Source of the DNA: an uncultured Bacteroidales bacterium
GTDB taxonomy: Bacteria; Bacteroidota; Bacteroidia; Bacteroidales; Paludibacteraceae
Reading direction: 5' to 3'
Length of the DNA stretch: 64,000 bases
Assembly: GCA_902799705.1 (NCBI GenBank)
Contig: CADCBP010000002.1
Coordinates: 92,181 to 156,180 of the forward strand
Shown here: positions 54,095 to 62,166 of the stretch, one piece after another
Layout of the letters: each line of letters starts with the position of its first letter
Numbering within the stretch: the first letter of the stretch is position 1
Notes under the pieces: model-generated
Databases searched by the model: none
What the model was told of the DNA's origin: nothing
The model's input: only the letters and a program-made list of their open reading frames with translations
Made by a program: the position numbers and the translations under genes

Positions 54095-55779
54095 TACTTA
54101 ACGATTGCCTTGAATTCAGCTTCCTCGGCGAACTTGGCGAACTCGATATCCTGAGCAGCGCGGTTCTTGAGGGCAGCGTCCTGAGCGATTGCTGATTTGA
54201 GGTTCTCGATCACAGCAGCTTTGTCGTTGGTGCGGGCACCTACTACAGCTTTCAGGTATGCGGTCGTTGCGTTCGGCTCTTTGATGTTAGCCAGCGTCTT
54301 GGCTGCTCCTGCATAGTCCTCGCTGAGAATCTGCTGAACGGCTGCGTTGTTGGTAGCGTTGTCTGCGTATGCTTTCTTTGCTGCAGCATAGTCACCCTTC
54401 TTCGTGTAGAGGGTACCGAGAGCGGCATTGAGGTTGCCCTTCGTGCCGGCTGCTTTGCCGAAGAACTCTTCTGCTTTCTCCAGGTCACCGTCAGCCATGG
54501 CAGCGATGCCGGCGTTGTAGTTCACGTCCGGGTCGTTCGGTTGTATCTCCAGTGCGTGCCCGAAACAACGGCGAGCCTCTGCGATGTTACCGTCCTCCAG
54601 ATAGAGTTGGCCCAGGCCGTTCCATGCGCGGTAGTCGTTGTAGAGGTTGGCTGCTTTGGCGAAGCACTCGGTCTTCTCTGCGCGGTCATTGGTCAGCGTT
54701 GCGGCATAGAGCAACTCTTCTACGCTCAGTTGAGCCGGGTCTTTCTTTGCCAGTTCGCGGATCTCGTCATCGCTCTTGCCGATCAGGTCGGTGGTGAGGA
54801 TGAGACGGCTGCGACGGAGGGCAGGAAGGATCTCCTCGGCGATTGTGCCATATACGTTGCTCAGGTTCTTGATCTGTGCCTCGCGCTCCTCAGGATCGCT
54901 GTACATCGACAATACGCGGAGGACAAGGTCTTTGTCCTGCATGTTGCTGTTCTCCATTGCTTTCTGGAAGCCTTCCCAGTCCTCTGCGGTGATGTTAGAC
55001 TCGATGGCGTTGTTCAACTTGTTCTTCTTGAGGTCTTTCTTGAGGAAGTTAGCTGCTGCTTTCTGACGGTTCTGTGCGAGTTTCTCGTTCAGGTCCATGC
55101 CGCCATCCGGAGATGCGTAACCGGAAACCTCAATCTTGTTGATCTCTTTCTTCTCGTTGTTCTTTGCGTCTTTGATGGCTGCCTGAAGGGCTTTTACCTC
55201 ATCGCTCTTTGTCTCTTTGGAGCGAAGTTCTGCACTCTGGATGAGGAACTTGATGTCAGCCTCGGTCAGCTCCTGGATTACGCGTTGGAACTTGTCCGGT
55301 GTGGTTGCACTCTTGTTGTCGCGGGCGTCAGCCAACTCGTCGGTTGCGATTACGCCATCTGCAACCTTCAGGTCAGGAATCTCAATCACTTTCTTTCCTA
55401 CACGTGCCTCGAAGCGAAGATAGAGCTCCGACTGACGCATAGCGGGAACATAGTCGAAAGAGCAGTTCTGGCGGTACTTGCCACCTTCACGGTAGTTAAC
55501 GGTCTTGCCGTTCTCTTTTGCTTTTTCACCAACATAGGTGACGGACTCGCCTAATACCTCTTGCCCTGCAAACTTGAGAACAGGGGTAACGGTGAGAACA
55601 CCTTTCTTAGCGAATTTCTTCTCAGGGAAAGTACCAACGATCTCAGCGTCCACTTTGTTGCCCACCTTTACCAGCGGATTAGGGTTAACGCTAAGTTGCT
55701 CGGGGTTCGGTAACGTCTTGTTACACGATGCCAACAATGCTACTGCAGCAATGAGGCTCAGGAATAAACCTTTCTTCAT
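54094..55779 (-). CDS. OmpA-like/TPR lipoprotein
   Basis: 561 residues. Lipoprotein signal with lipid Cys near 19 (VALLASCNK). The middle contains an OmpA-type peptidoglycan-binding block (EVSGYASPDGGMDLNEKLAQ), and the C-terminal half (about 380-555) is tetratricopeptide-like (AWNGLGQLYLEDGNIAEARR and later copies). Such lipoproteins tie the outer membrane to the cell wall. The gene is highly expressed-looking: strong promoter at 55849-55880 and AT-light, uniform codons. Confidence 0.8.
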   Translation of the reverse strand: MKKGLFLSLIAAVALLASCNKTLPNPEQLSVNPNPLVKVGNKVDAEIVGTFPEKKFAKKGVLTVTPVLKFAGQEVLGESVTYVGEKAKENGKTVNYREGGKYRQNCSFDYVPAMRQSELYLRFEARVGKKVIEIPDLKVADGVIATDELADARDNKSATTPDKFQRVIQELTEADIKFLIQSAELRSKETKSDEVKALQAAIKDAKNNEKKEINKIEVSGYASPDGGMDLNEKLAQNRQKAAANFLKKDLKKNKLNNAIESNITAEDWEGFQKAMENSNMQDKDLVLRVLSMYSDPEEREAQIKNLSNVYGTIAEEILPALRRSRLILTTDLIGKSDDEIRELAKKDPAQLSVEELLYAATLTNDRAEKTECFAKAANLYNDYRAWNGLGQLYLEDGNIAEARRCFGHALEIQPNDPDVNYNAGIAAMADGDLEKAEEFFGKAAGTKGNLNAALGTLYTKKGDYAAAKKAYADNATNNAAVQQILSEDYAGAAKTLANIKEPNATTAYLKAVVGARTNDKAAVIENLKSAIAQDAALKNRAAQDIEFAKFAEEAEFKAIVK

Positions 55780-55848
55780 AGTGTCTATAAATTAGTTAAT
55801 TTATGTTGATTGTTCGTATCAAAATGCGCCATCAGCACATTTTACGCC

Positions 55849-55880
55849 GCAAAGGTACAACAAATATTTGGAATATACAA
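55849..55880 (-). promoter_or_regulatory. Promoter of the OmpA/TPR lipoprotein gene
   Basis: On the minus strand TTG (55878-55880), 20 bp, TACCTTTGC (55849-55857). Confidence 0.75.
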
Positions 55881-56005
55881 GAATTTTAACAAGAAAATGC
55901 AAAATTATTTGAATTTTATTCAAAAAAGCCTGCTCATCATCATCTTCTTCCTCCCCTGTTATCGCTTACTCCTTGCATACAATATAGTCAAAGTACAGGT
56001 CCGAA

Positions 56006-56038
56006 AGAGGCGGTAGCCCGTTTTGGATTACCGCCTCT
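56006..56038 (-). terminator. Hairpin behind the 31-codon gene
   Basis: AGAGGCGGTA (56006-56015) and TACCGCCTCT (56029-56038), 10-bp perfect stem. The T tail is short on the minus strand (TTTC) and longer on the plus strand (CCCTTTTTT), so the direction is ambiguous. Confidence 0.55.
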
Positions 56039-56051
56039 CTGACTCCCTTTT

Positions 56052-56147
56052 TTAGAGGGTGTTTATTTCACCTCTGTGTGCATGCTGAGCCTTGCGCCAT
56101 TGAGCCTCTTCTTGAGCACTCATTTCTTGCTTTTTGGATTGTTTCAT
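56052..56147 (-). CDS. Small hydrophilic protein, 31 residues
   Basis: The minus-strand frame MKQSKKQEMSAQEEAQWRKA to INTL is 31 residues; it starts at the ATG whose complement is 56145-56147. It is Gln/Glu/Lys-rich with an EEAQWRKAQHA motif. GAAGAG lies just before the start, and a hairpin follows the stop. No family is recognised, but the balanced composition and the framing by signals suggest a real gene. Confidence 0.55.
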   Translation of the reverse strand: MKQSKKQEMSAQEEAQWRKAQHAHRGEINTL

Positions 56148-56185
56148 AATCTCTTCATTATTAATATGTTACAAAATAGATATCG

Positions 56186-56240
56186 GAGGCAACTCAGAGG
56201 CAACTCAGAGGCGAGTCAGAGGCAAGTCAGAGGCAATGCC
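56186..56240 (+). repeat. Five tandem 11-bp repeats (GAGGCAACTCA)
   Basis: Units at 56186, 56197, 56208, 56219 and 56230: GAGGCAACTCA twice, then GAGGCGAGTCA, GAGGCAAGTCA and GAGGCAATGCC. They sit upstream of the small minus-strand gene. Confidence 0.85.
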
Positions 56241-56353
56241 TGCTCAAATTCATTTTTCCTCTCGTCTTTTCCTTCTCACACATCGTTGCGCGAGCCCTTT
56301 CACCTTTCACCATCCATTGCGGGTAATAGGAAAAGACAATATGCAAATTTATT

Positions 56354-56390
56354 CAAAAAAAGAGAGTGTGTCAACCGGTGACACACTCTC
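56354..56390 (-). terminator. Terminator after the 275-residue lipoprotein gene
   Basis: Stem GAGAGTGTGTCA / TGACACACTCTC (56362-56373 and 56379-56390), loop 5 nt. On the minus strand it is followed by CTTTTTTTG. Confidence 0.85.
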
Positions 56391-56420
56391 CCCCAAATGA
56401 GATTGTCTGTAAAAGAGGAT

Positions 56421-56504
56421 TATTTCACCTCTGTGCCAAGAGCGTTGTAGGTCTGTAAGTTGGTGTAAGCTTGCTTACATTCAACTTGTACGAACCGCCA
56501 AAAA
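56421..56504 (-). pseudogene. Remnant of a T9SS-like C-terminal tail
   Basis: Behind the lipoprotein stop, the minus strand has an open frame without a start that ends QAYTNLQTYNALGTEVK and a stop at 56421-56423. The end YNALGxEVK is the usual ending of T9SS-associated tails in this window (compare KYDVFG and KYNIVG). The frame is too short to be a gene, so a relic of a lost surface-protein gene is likely. GTAAGC-AA-GCTTAC inside it is a small dyad. Confidence 0.5.
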
Positions 56505-57332
56505 TTATTTGAGCATAGCGTTGAATACGAGGTACACTTGTGTTTCTTTCTCGTCATCGCTTCCGAAGTGCATATTGAACGTCGTTTGCTGCTCATCCAT
56601 CACTGCGTAAGCAAAGGATTTCGGGAATGGCTTGTAGGGCGATCCGTCCTCTAACACAAGGTTGATGTGCACGTTTCCACTGTTGAGCGGCATGTTGCGA
56701 ATATAGATATCCTGCGGAGTCTCCTCTTCGGAAGCGATACGCGCCTGTACAAACTTCACATCCACGGTATTGGCCTTGGGGTGCAAGGTGATAACCGCCT
56801 GCTGCTGTGGGTTTCGTATAGGGAACATCACTCCGCGCAGTTCTCCGGTTACCCTGAAGGTGACTGCGTCTTTGTCTTCCGGCTCATTGCCGTTGTCTTT
56901 TACTCTTTCACCGTCAAAGATACCCATTGTACCGCCGTTGATGTGGTAGTCGAAACTGCAGGTCTCCTCTTTACACCATCCATCGATGTCAAACGACTCC
57001 CATTCTTTGAAGGGCTTGCCGTCGGGCAGTTGGGGCAGTGCATCGCAATGGATATGATATCCTTCTTGTTCGTTTCCTTCCCATTCTCCATTATAGAGAT
57101 ACAGGGTCACAGGCTCTGCATCCTTCGTTGCCTTCACACCAACCCACTTCATGGTCATCTTGCCATTGTCCTCAATGGAGATATAGACATCGTGTTCATA
57201 TTCGAACTCCGCGTGTGAGATGCCATGATAGTGATATACTTTGCCTTTCAGTTCAGGCTCATTGCCTTTTTCACATGAAGTGAATGCCAATACGCCGGCT
57301 ACCAGCGTGAGGGCGAAAAATAGCTTTTTCAT
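56505..57332 (-). CDS. Secreted lipoprotein of unknown function, 275 residues
   Basis: Signal peptide with lipobox AFTSCEKG (lipid Cys near 20). The mature part is beta-rich with many Asp, Glu and Gly residues and two regions of FDYHINGGTMGIFDG and VTFRVTGELRGVMFP type. No enzyme motif was seen. The next gene to the right (57429-58163) encodes another small lipoprotein, and the two may be coexpressed. The family is not recognised. Confidence 0.65.
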   Translation of the reverse strand: MKKLFFALTLVAGVLAFTSCEKGNEPELKGKVYHYHGISHAEFEYEHDVYISIEDNGKMTMKWVGVKATKDAEPVTLYLYNGEWEGNEQEGYHIHCDALPQLPDGKPFKEWESFDIDGWCKEETCSFDYHINGGTMGIFDGERVKDNGNEPEDKDAVTFRVTGELRGVMFPIRNPQQQAVITLHPKANTVDVKFVQARIASEEETPQDIYIRNMPLNSGNVHINLVLEDGSPYKPFPKSFAYAVMDEQQTTFNMHFGSDDEKETQVYLVFNAMLK

Positions 57333-57428
57333 AAATTAAATAAGTCAATTATATTTGCGGAACTTACGCTCCTTGTCGTTAACGTATTCCTTTTTCACCG
57401 GATACTATCCGAAGTAAGAGACGAAGTG

Positions 57429-58163
57429 TTATTTCACGCGAACAAAGAACCATTGGTAATCGGTGTTACCATCTTTGCACACGAAGCCCATCCAGTTCTT
57501 GGTGAGGGGTTGCACGGTGATGCGGCCGTCTTCTCCACCTATGTGGCTTCTTGCTGGATTCTTCACCATCTGCATGCCGTTCTCAAAGTTCCATGAACCG
57601 TTCTGGGTTTCTTTAAAGAAAGTGCTATGATATGTGGCGGAGCCATCTGCGCGGAGTTCCCAAGTCTCTACACCAGGATTCGTTCCGGCTCTATACCAGC
57701 GACCTTGGTAAGTAGTGGAGTTCATGGTGTAATACGCTAATTTCCAAGTGCCTACAAAATTAGAGGCCTTGGGCTCCAAGATCTGACTTTGCCAATCCCA
57801 ATCGGGCAGTTTGCTAACGTATATTTCGAAATTTTGGCCGGTGGTAGCTTTGAGTATAGCTGTCTCTCCATAGAAAGCGGTGACGTCGTATTCCCCGCGG
57901 TTACAAATCAGTCTGTTGCCGTTGAAATGATATGAAACGGTGTCTCCGTTCAACTCCGCTTTGTCCGCAGCGAAGATGTTCAGGAAGAAATGCGGACCGG
58001 AGCCGCCGTCGACGAATACGCTATCGGCACGCCACATGGTATTGACGAGGTCGGCAGGTTTGAAATCTGCTTGCGACGGTTGTTTCGGATCGTTGGGTTC
58101 GCAACTTGAGAAAGCCAGTGCGCCGGCTGCCAGCGCGATGGCGAAGAATAAGATTTTTTTCAT
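57429..58163 (-). CDS. Lipoprotein of unknown function, lipocalin-like size
   Basis: 244 residues from the ATG at 58163 (MKKILFFAIALAAGALAFSS-C); a start 33 bp upstream gives an untypical N-terminus and is not preferred. Lipid Cys near 21. The mature protein has repeating beta strands with FVGTWKLAYYTMNS and QNGSWNFENG, which resembles lipocalin-like domains of Bacteroidetes lipoproteins. Function unknown. Promoter-like TACTTTTGT at 58227-58235 on the minus strand lies 64 bp upstream. Confidence 0.65.
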   Translation of the reverse strand: MKKILFFAIALAAGALAFSSCEPNDPKQPSQADFKPADLVNTMWRADSVFVDGGSGPHFFLNIFAADKAELNGDTVSYHFNGNRLICNRGEYDVTAFYGETAILKATTGQNFEIYVSKLPDWDWQSQILEPKASNFVGTWKLAYYTMNSTTYQGRWYRAGTNPGVETWELRADGSATYHSTFFKETQNGSWNFENGMQMVKNPARSHIGGEDGRITVQPLTKNWMGFVCKDGNTDYQWFFVRVK

Positions 58164-58226
58164 ATTGTTGATAATTTGATGTATATTGGTTTTCACGAGT
58201 TTGTAGGCTTACATCCCAAAGAGCGC

Positions 58227-58235
58227 ACAAAAGTA
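58227..58235 (-). promoter_or_regulatory. Weak promoter of the 244-residue lipoprotein gene
   Basis: TACTTTTGT on the minus strand matches the -7 element, but the -33 TTG is not at the usual 20-bp distance. Confidence 0.4.
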
Positions 58236-58295
58236 CTGCTTTTCTTTGAAAAAGCATTCGCAAATCGTACAAATCGACTCTCAAATCGTACAAAT

Positions 58296-59411
58296 TTACA
58301 TTTTGGGGGTATTTTGTTTCCTATATTGGAGAGGTGTCATCCCTGCCATTTCCTTGAACACGCGGTAGAATGTCTGGTCCGACGTGAAGCCACTGAGTGC
58401 GATGGCATTTGAAATAGCCTCGTGGTCGGAGTGATAGCGTGTGTCAGCAAGAAGCATCTTGGCGTTCTCTACACGGTATTGTATGACGAGTTGTGAGAAG
58501 CTGAAGTTCGTGCGCCGGTTGATACATGCGGAGACATACGTACGGTTGGATCCCACAGCCGTAGCGAGATCCTGGATAGTGAGGTTCGGGTTGGTGAACA
58601 ACTTGTCTTCGCGTAAAGCGGTAGTGATCTTGTTGAACAGTTCATCCGTTTCAGCGGTCGTTGCACGGCGAGCTTTCTCTTCTTCATCTTCCTCGACCTG
58701 CGCGATGGTATCTTCCGGCATGAAAGTATGCGCGGCAACGTAGCCTAAACCATACAAGAGAACCGACATCAGCACCGCAGGAATAGAGACGAGAACCGAG
58801 CCGTCGAACGTATCTCTCCCGAGGAGGTTAAGCAGCATAGAGACAAAAGCGGTGAAACCGACGAAAAGTAAGAGGATGTGCGTCGGTTGCAGAAGGTAAC
58901 TGCGGTCGTCTGTATAGTTGTTATCCAAACGTCGTTGAGTATCCCGAATCAGACGGTAGCCGCGCACCAACACCCAAACGACTTGTACGGCAAAGCAAAG
59001 ACGGGCGACCAGATGAATACTGTTTTCAATCCCCCAATGCAAGCGCACGTTCAGCGGGAAGATGACGGTCATCAACACCGCCGGTAGAAGCAAAAGCGGC
59101 ACTTCGAACGAGATTTTCGTGCGCGTGAGGGCGCGTAAGTACGAATAATATATAGGATATACACACAAGTTGACCACGGAGTAACTCCATTCTCCGCAGA
59201 AACTCGGATGGCCGGAGAAATACAACCAATGGTCGGTGTAGAGAACCGTAGTAACAAGGTAGAAAAGCAAAATCGTACCCGTCACACGCGGCTCGGCATT
59301 ACCGCGAAGGAAGCGTACAGCGAAGAAAATGCTCCAAAAGAAGCAAAGCATCATCGGCAGCGATATAATCCATTGGTACAACATTTTCTTGCTCTTTGCG
59401 GTGGGGTGCAT
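58296..59411 (-). CDS. Membrane-bound AraC-type regulator
   Basis: 371 residues. The first ~230 residues form about six hydrophobic helices (for example MLYQWIISLPMMLCFFWSIF, VPLLLLPAVLMTVIFP and VLVSIPAVLMSVLLYGLG). Residues ~265-365 are an AraC DNA-binding domain: LTIQDLATAVGSNRTYVSAC and SGFTSDQTFYRVFKEMAGMT. It is typical of Bacteroidetes membrane-sensor AraC proteins, which sense an unknown signal. It starts directly after the HAD stop (TGAATG), so is translated with it; its target may be the lipoprotein genes at 56505 and 57429. Confidence 0.85.
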   Translation of the reverse strand: MHPTAKSKKMLYQWIISLPMMLCFFWSIFFAVRFLRGNAEPRVTGTILLFYLVTTVLYTDHWLYFSGHPSFCGEWSYSVVNLCVYPIYYSYLRALTRTKISFEVPLLLLPAVLMTVIFPLNVRLHWGIENSIHLVARLCFAVQVVWVLVRGYRLIRDTQRRLDNNYTDDRSYLLQPTHILLLFVGFTAFVSMLLNLLGRDTFDGSVLVSIPAVLMSVLLYGLGYVAAHTFMPEDTIAQVEEDEEEKARRATTAETDELFNKITTALREDKLFTNPNLTIQDLATAVGSNRTYVSACINRRTNFSFSQLVIQYRVENAKMLLADTRYHSDHEAISNAIALSGFTSDQTFYRVFKEMAGMTPLQYRKQNTPKM

Positions 59412-60038
59412 TCAAAAGGGGTAAGGCAGTTCGTCCAAGCTGCCGAGAGTGTGCCAGGCGACTGTCTGTTCGGCGGCAAGGCGGTTGACGGCGATGTCAT
59501 CAATGAAGACGACGGGGCAGTTCTGGCGGTGAATCGCTTCGTCCACCGTACGGAAGATCTCCGGTTCGGGTTTGGCCATGTGCATTTCCTGTGAGAGGAA
59601 GAGCCGGTCGAAATGGCGGTCGAGACCGTAGGTGCGGTTAATGAAGTGGAAATGGAGATCATTCCCGTTGCTCAACAGATAAACCATGTGTCCCTTTGCG
59701 CGCAGCCGGTCCACTACCTCAAGTCGTTCCTGCGGAAGGTCGTCCAACATGGACATCCAGGCGTCCGACACCTCTTGAAGACTTGTTCCTGGACGGCAGA
59801 AAGCCTGCACCTGTGTAAGGAATTCATTGGAAGTGATCAGTCCGCGCTCAAAATCCGCCATGAGTTGTTTGCTTGCTACGCTGACGGCTTTGATACCTTC
59901 TCCGCGACTGTCCATGCCCAAGACGGCACGCATGTTCTCTTCGCCCATCAACGCCTCGAAAGCCTGCATGCAACGGGCAACGTTGAGACGGATGAGTACT
60001 CCGCCGAGATCGAACACATAGATAGGGGGCACGGTCAT
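59412..60038 (-). CDS. HAD family phosphatase (subfamily IA)
   Basis: 208 residues. Motif I FDLGGVLI has nucleophile Asp10 with Gly12 at the second Asp position, as in several HAD-IA members; motif II is LLSNGNDLH, motif III Lys in MAKPEPEIF and motif IV IDDIAVN. Substrate is unknown, probably a small phosphorylated metabolite. It lies between the SDR gene (22 bp gap) and the AraC gene (adjacent). Confidence 0.88.
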   Translation of the reverse strand: MTVPPIYVFDLGGVLIRLNVARCMQAFEALMGEENMRAVLGMDSRGEGIKAVSVASKQLMADFERGLITSNEFLTQVQAFCRPGTSLQEVSDAWMSMLDDLPQERLEVVDRLRAKGHMVYLLSNGNDLHFHFINRTYGLDRHFDRLFLSQEMHMAKPEPEIFRTVDEAIHRQNCPVVFIDDIAVNRLAAEQTVAWHTLGSLDELPYPF

Positions 60039-60060
60039 AACGCTGGATGTCTTTTCCGGT

Positions 60061-60840
60061 TCAATACAATCGTCCTACGATCCAATTGACAAAGCGTTTA
60101 GGCAGAATGCGGTCGAGGAAACAGAACACCGCATATTGCGTTCCGCCTACGTATTGCGGTGCCGGACAACGGCGGGTGGCGATACGATAGAGTTGTAGTG
60201 CCATGCTGCGCGGGCTCATGCCGCCTTGCTCGTCTTTCTCCATTGCTGCAACCGCCTTACGGATGTTGCCGTATGCGTCCATGCCATCCTCGGATTTCTT
60301 GCGTGCTGCGGTGAAACCGGTGGATACATCACCGGGCATCAGGACGCTGACGTGGATGCCGAACGCGCGCACTTCGTTTTGAAGCGCCAATGCCAATGCA
60401 TTGATGGCGGCCTTCGAGGCACTATAGAAACTCTGGTACGGAATACTCAAGACAGCCGCTACACTACTGGTGAAGATGATGCGACCTGCTTTTCGTTCGC
60501 GCATGTGAGGAAGAACTGCTTGAACACTATTGAGCGCACCAAAGAAATTAACCTCCATCTGACGGTGGGCGTCTTCCGGAGTGGTGAACTCCACGGCACC
60601 GCTGATACCAAACCCTGCATTCGAAATAAAGACATCAATCTGCCCCGCTTGCGCCAAAACTTGTTGGACGGCCGCCTTGGTATCTGCCGGTTTGGTCACG
60701 TCGCAAGATATATGCGTCACTTTGTCCGTGGATGTACCGCTGCGAGACCACTCAAAAACCTGCCAACCTTTTTCTGCAAATAACTCTGCCGTCGCTTTAC
60801 CTATGCCCGACGACCCTCCTGTAATAACAACTGTCTTCAT
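60061..60840 (-). CDS. Short-chain dehydrogenase/reductase
   Basis: 259 residues. The cofactor loop TGGSSGIG is at 7-14, NAGFGISG at 74-81, the catalytic Ser126, Tyr139 and Lys143 (SFYSASKAA) are present. The substrate is unknown; the family includes sugar, steroid and lipid reductases. The gene is the first of an SDR-HAD-AraC run. Confidence 0.9.
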   Translation of the reverse strand: MKTVVITGGSSGIGKATAELFAEKGWQVFEWSRSGTSTDKVTHISCDVTKPADTKAAVQQVLAQAGQIDVFISNAGFGISGAVEFTTPEDAHRQMEVNFFGALNSVQAVLPHMRERKAGRIIFTSSVAAVLSIPYQSFYSASKAAINALALALQNEVRAFGIHVSVLMPGDVSTGFTAARKKSEDGMDAYGNIRKAVAAMEKDEQGGMSPRSMALQLYRIATRRCPAPQYVGGTQYAVFCFLDRILPKRFVNWIVGRLY

Positions 60841-60872
60841 ATTGTATATTATCTACTGCACGCAAATCGCGT

Positions 60873-60904
60873 GCAAAGGTACGGCAAAAAATTGACATAC
60901 GCAA
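60873..60904 (-). promoter_or_regulatory. Promoter of the SDR-HAD-AraC unit
   Basis: On the minus strand TTG (60902-60904), 20 bp, TACCTTTGC (60873-60881). Confidence 0.75.
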
Positions 60905-60953
60905 GGAAATTTGAAAAATACTCGGTCCGAAGGACAAGAAAAACACAAAATAT

Positions 60954-60985
60954 TTGCGTATGTCAGGGAAAAGTAGTACTTTTGC
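60954..60985 (+). promoter_or_regulatory. Promoter of ychF
   Basis: TTG at 60954-60956, 20 bp, TACTTTTGC at 60977-60985. The following AGTCGCAAAAGTTTT also follows the psuK promoter. Confidence 0.75.
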
Positions 60986-61012
60986 AGTCGCAAAAGTTTT
61001 TAAAATACAGAT

Positions 61013-62119
61013 ATGAGTTTACAATGTGGAATAGTAGGGTTGCCGAATGTAGGCAAGAGTACCCTCTTTAACTGTCTTAGTAACGCGAAAGCGCAGAGCG
61101 CTAATTTCCCCTTCTGCACGATTGAACCGAACGTGGGAGTCATCACGGTTCCGGATGAGCGGCTGATCAAGTTAGGCGAGATATGCAAACCCGAGCGCGG
61201 TGTCATACCTACAACGGTGGAAATAGTTGATATCGCCGGATTGGTCAAAGGCGCCAGCAAAGGTGAAGGGCTGGGTAATAAGTTCCTTGCGAACATCCGT
61301 GAAACGGACGCCATCATCCATGTGCTCCGTTGTTTCGATGATGAGAACGTAGTGCATGTTGACGGAACAGTCGATCCTGTGCGTGATAAAGAGATCATCG
61401 ATGCAGAGTTGCAACTAAAGGATCTCGAGACCGTAGAGAGCCGAATCCAGAAATGTGAGAAAGCGGCAAAAGCAGGCGGTGACAAGTTTGCAAAACTGCA
61501 ACTTGAGGTATTGGTAAAGTACAGGGAAGCCCTTTCACAAGGACGCAACGCCCGTACCGTGGAGTTGGATAACAAAGACCAGGAAGCTGCGGCGCGTGAC
61601 CTTTTCCTGCTGACCAACAAACCCGTGATGTACGTTTGTAACGTCGATGAAGCTTCGGCGGTGACGGGTAACGCGTATGTGGAAAAGGTAAAAGAGGCGG
61701 TAAAGGACGAAGATGCGCAAGTGCTGGTGTTAGCGGCGAAGATAGAGAGTGAAATAGCGGAACTGGAGACCTACGAAGAGCGGCAGATGTTCCTCGAAGA
61801 GATCGGTTTGCAAGAGTCCGGAGTTAACAGGCTCATCAAAGCGGCATACGCCCTGCTCAACCTTCGTACGTTCCTTACCGCCGGTAGCGACGAGGTACGC
61901 GCTTGGACCTTCAAGGCAGGAGCTAAGGCTCCTCAGTGCGCTGGGGTTATACACACGGATTTCGAACGCGGGTTCATCCGTGCCGAAGTAATAAAATATG
62001 CCGATTTCATCGCCCTTGGAGGCGAAGCGCAATGCCGTGCCGCCGGAAAGTTGGCTACCGAAGGAAAGGACTACCTTGTACAAGACGGCGATATAATGCA
62101 TTTCCTGTTTAATGTATAA
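61013..62119 (+). CDS. ychF: YchF, Obg-family ATPase
   Basis: 368 residues. G1 motif GLPNVGKS at 9-16, then DIAGLVKGASKGEGLGNKFL, and the altered G4 motif NVDE that explains ATP over GTP preference. The C-terminal TGS domain is present (LRTFLTAGSDEVRAWTF). It binds ribosomes and is involved in stress and translation control. Its gene is followed by an octamer array and the antiporter gene. Confidence 0.97.
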   Translation: MSLQCGIVGLPNVGKSTLFNCLSNAKAQSANFPFCTIEPNVGVITVPDERLIKLGEICKPERGVIPTTVEIVDIAGLVKGASKGEGLGNKFLANIRETDAIIHVLRCFDDENVVHVDGTVDPVRDKEIIDAELQLKDLETVESRIQKCEKAAKAGGDKFAKLQLEVLVKYREALSQGRNARTVELDNKDQEAAARDLFLLTNKPVMYVCNVDEASAVTGNAYVEKVKEAVKDEDAQVLVLAAKIESEIAELETYEERQMFLEEIGLQESGVNRLIKAAYALLNLRTFLTAGSDEVRAWTFKAGAKAPQCAGVIHTDFERGFIRAEVIKYADFIALGGEAQCRAAGKLATEGKDYLVQDGDIMHFLFNV

Positions 62120-62155
62120 CGTAATAACGGAATCACGTAATTACGTAATAACGAA
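62117..62155 (+). repeat. 8-bp array (CGTAATTA) between ychF and the antiporter gene
   Basis: CGTAATAA, CGGAATCA, CGTAATTA, CGTAATAA, CGAAGAAA fill the 47-bp junction. Confidence 0.75.
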
Positions 62156-62166
62156 GAAACGAACAA

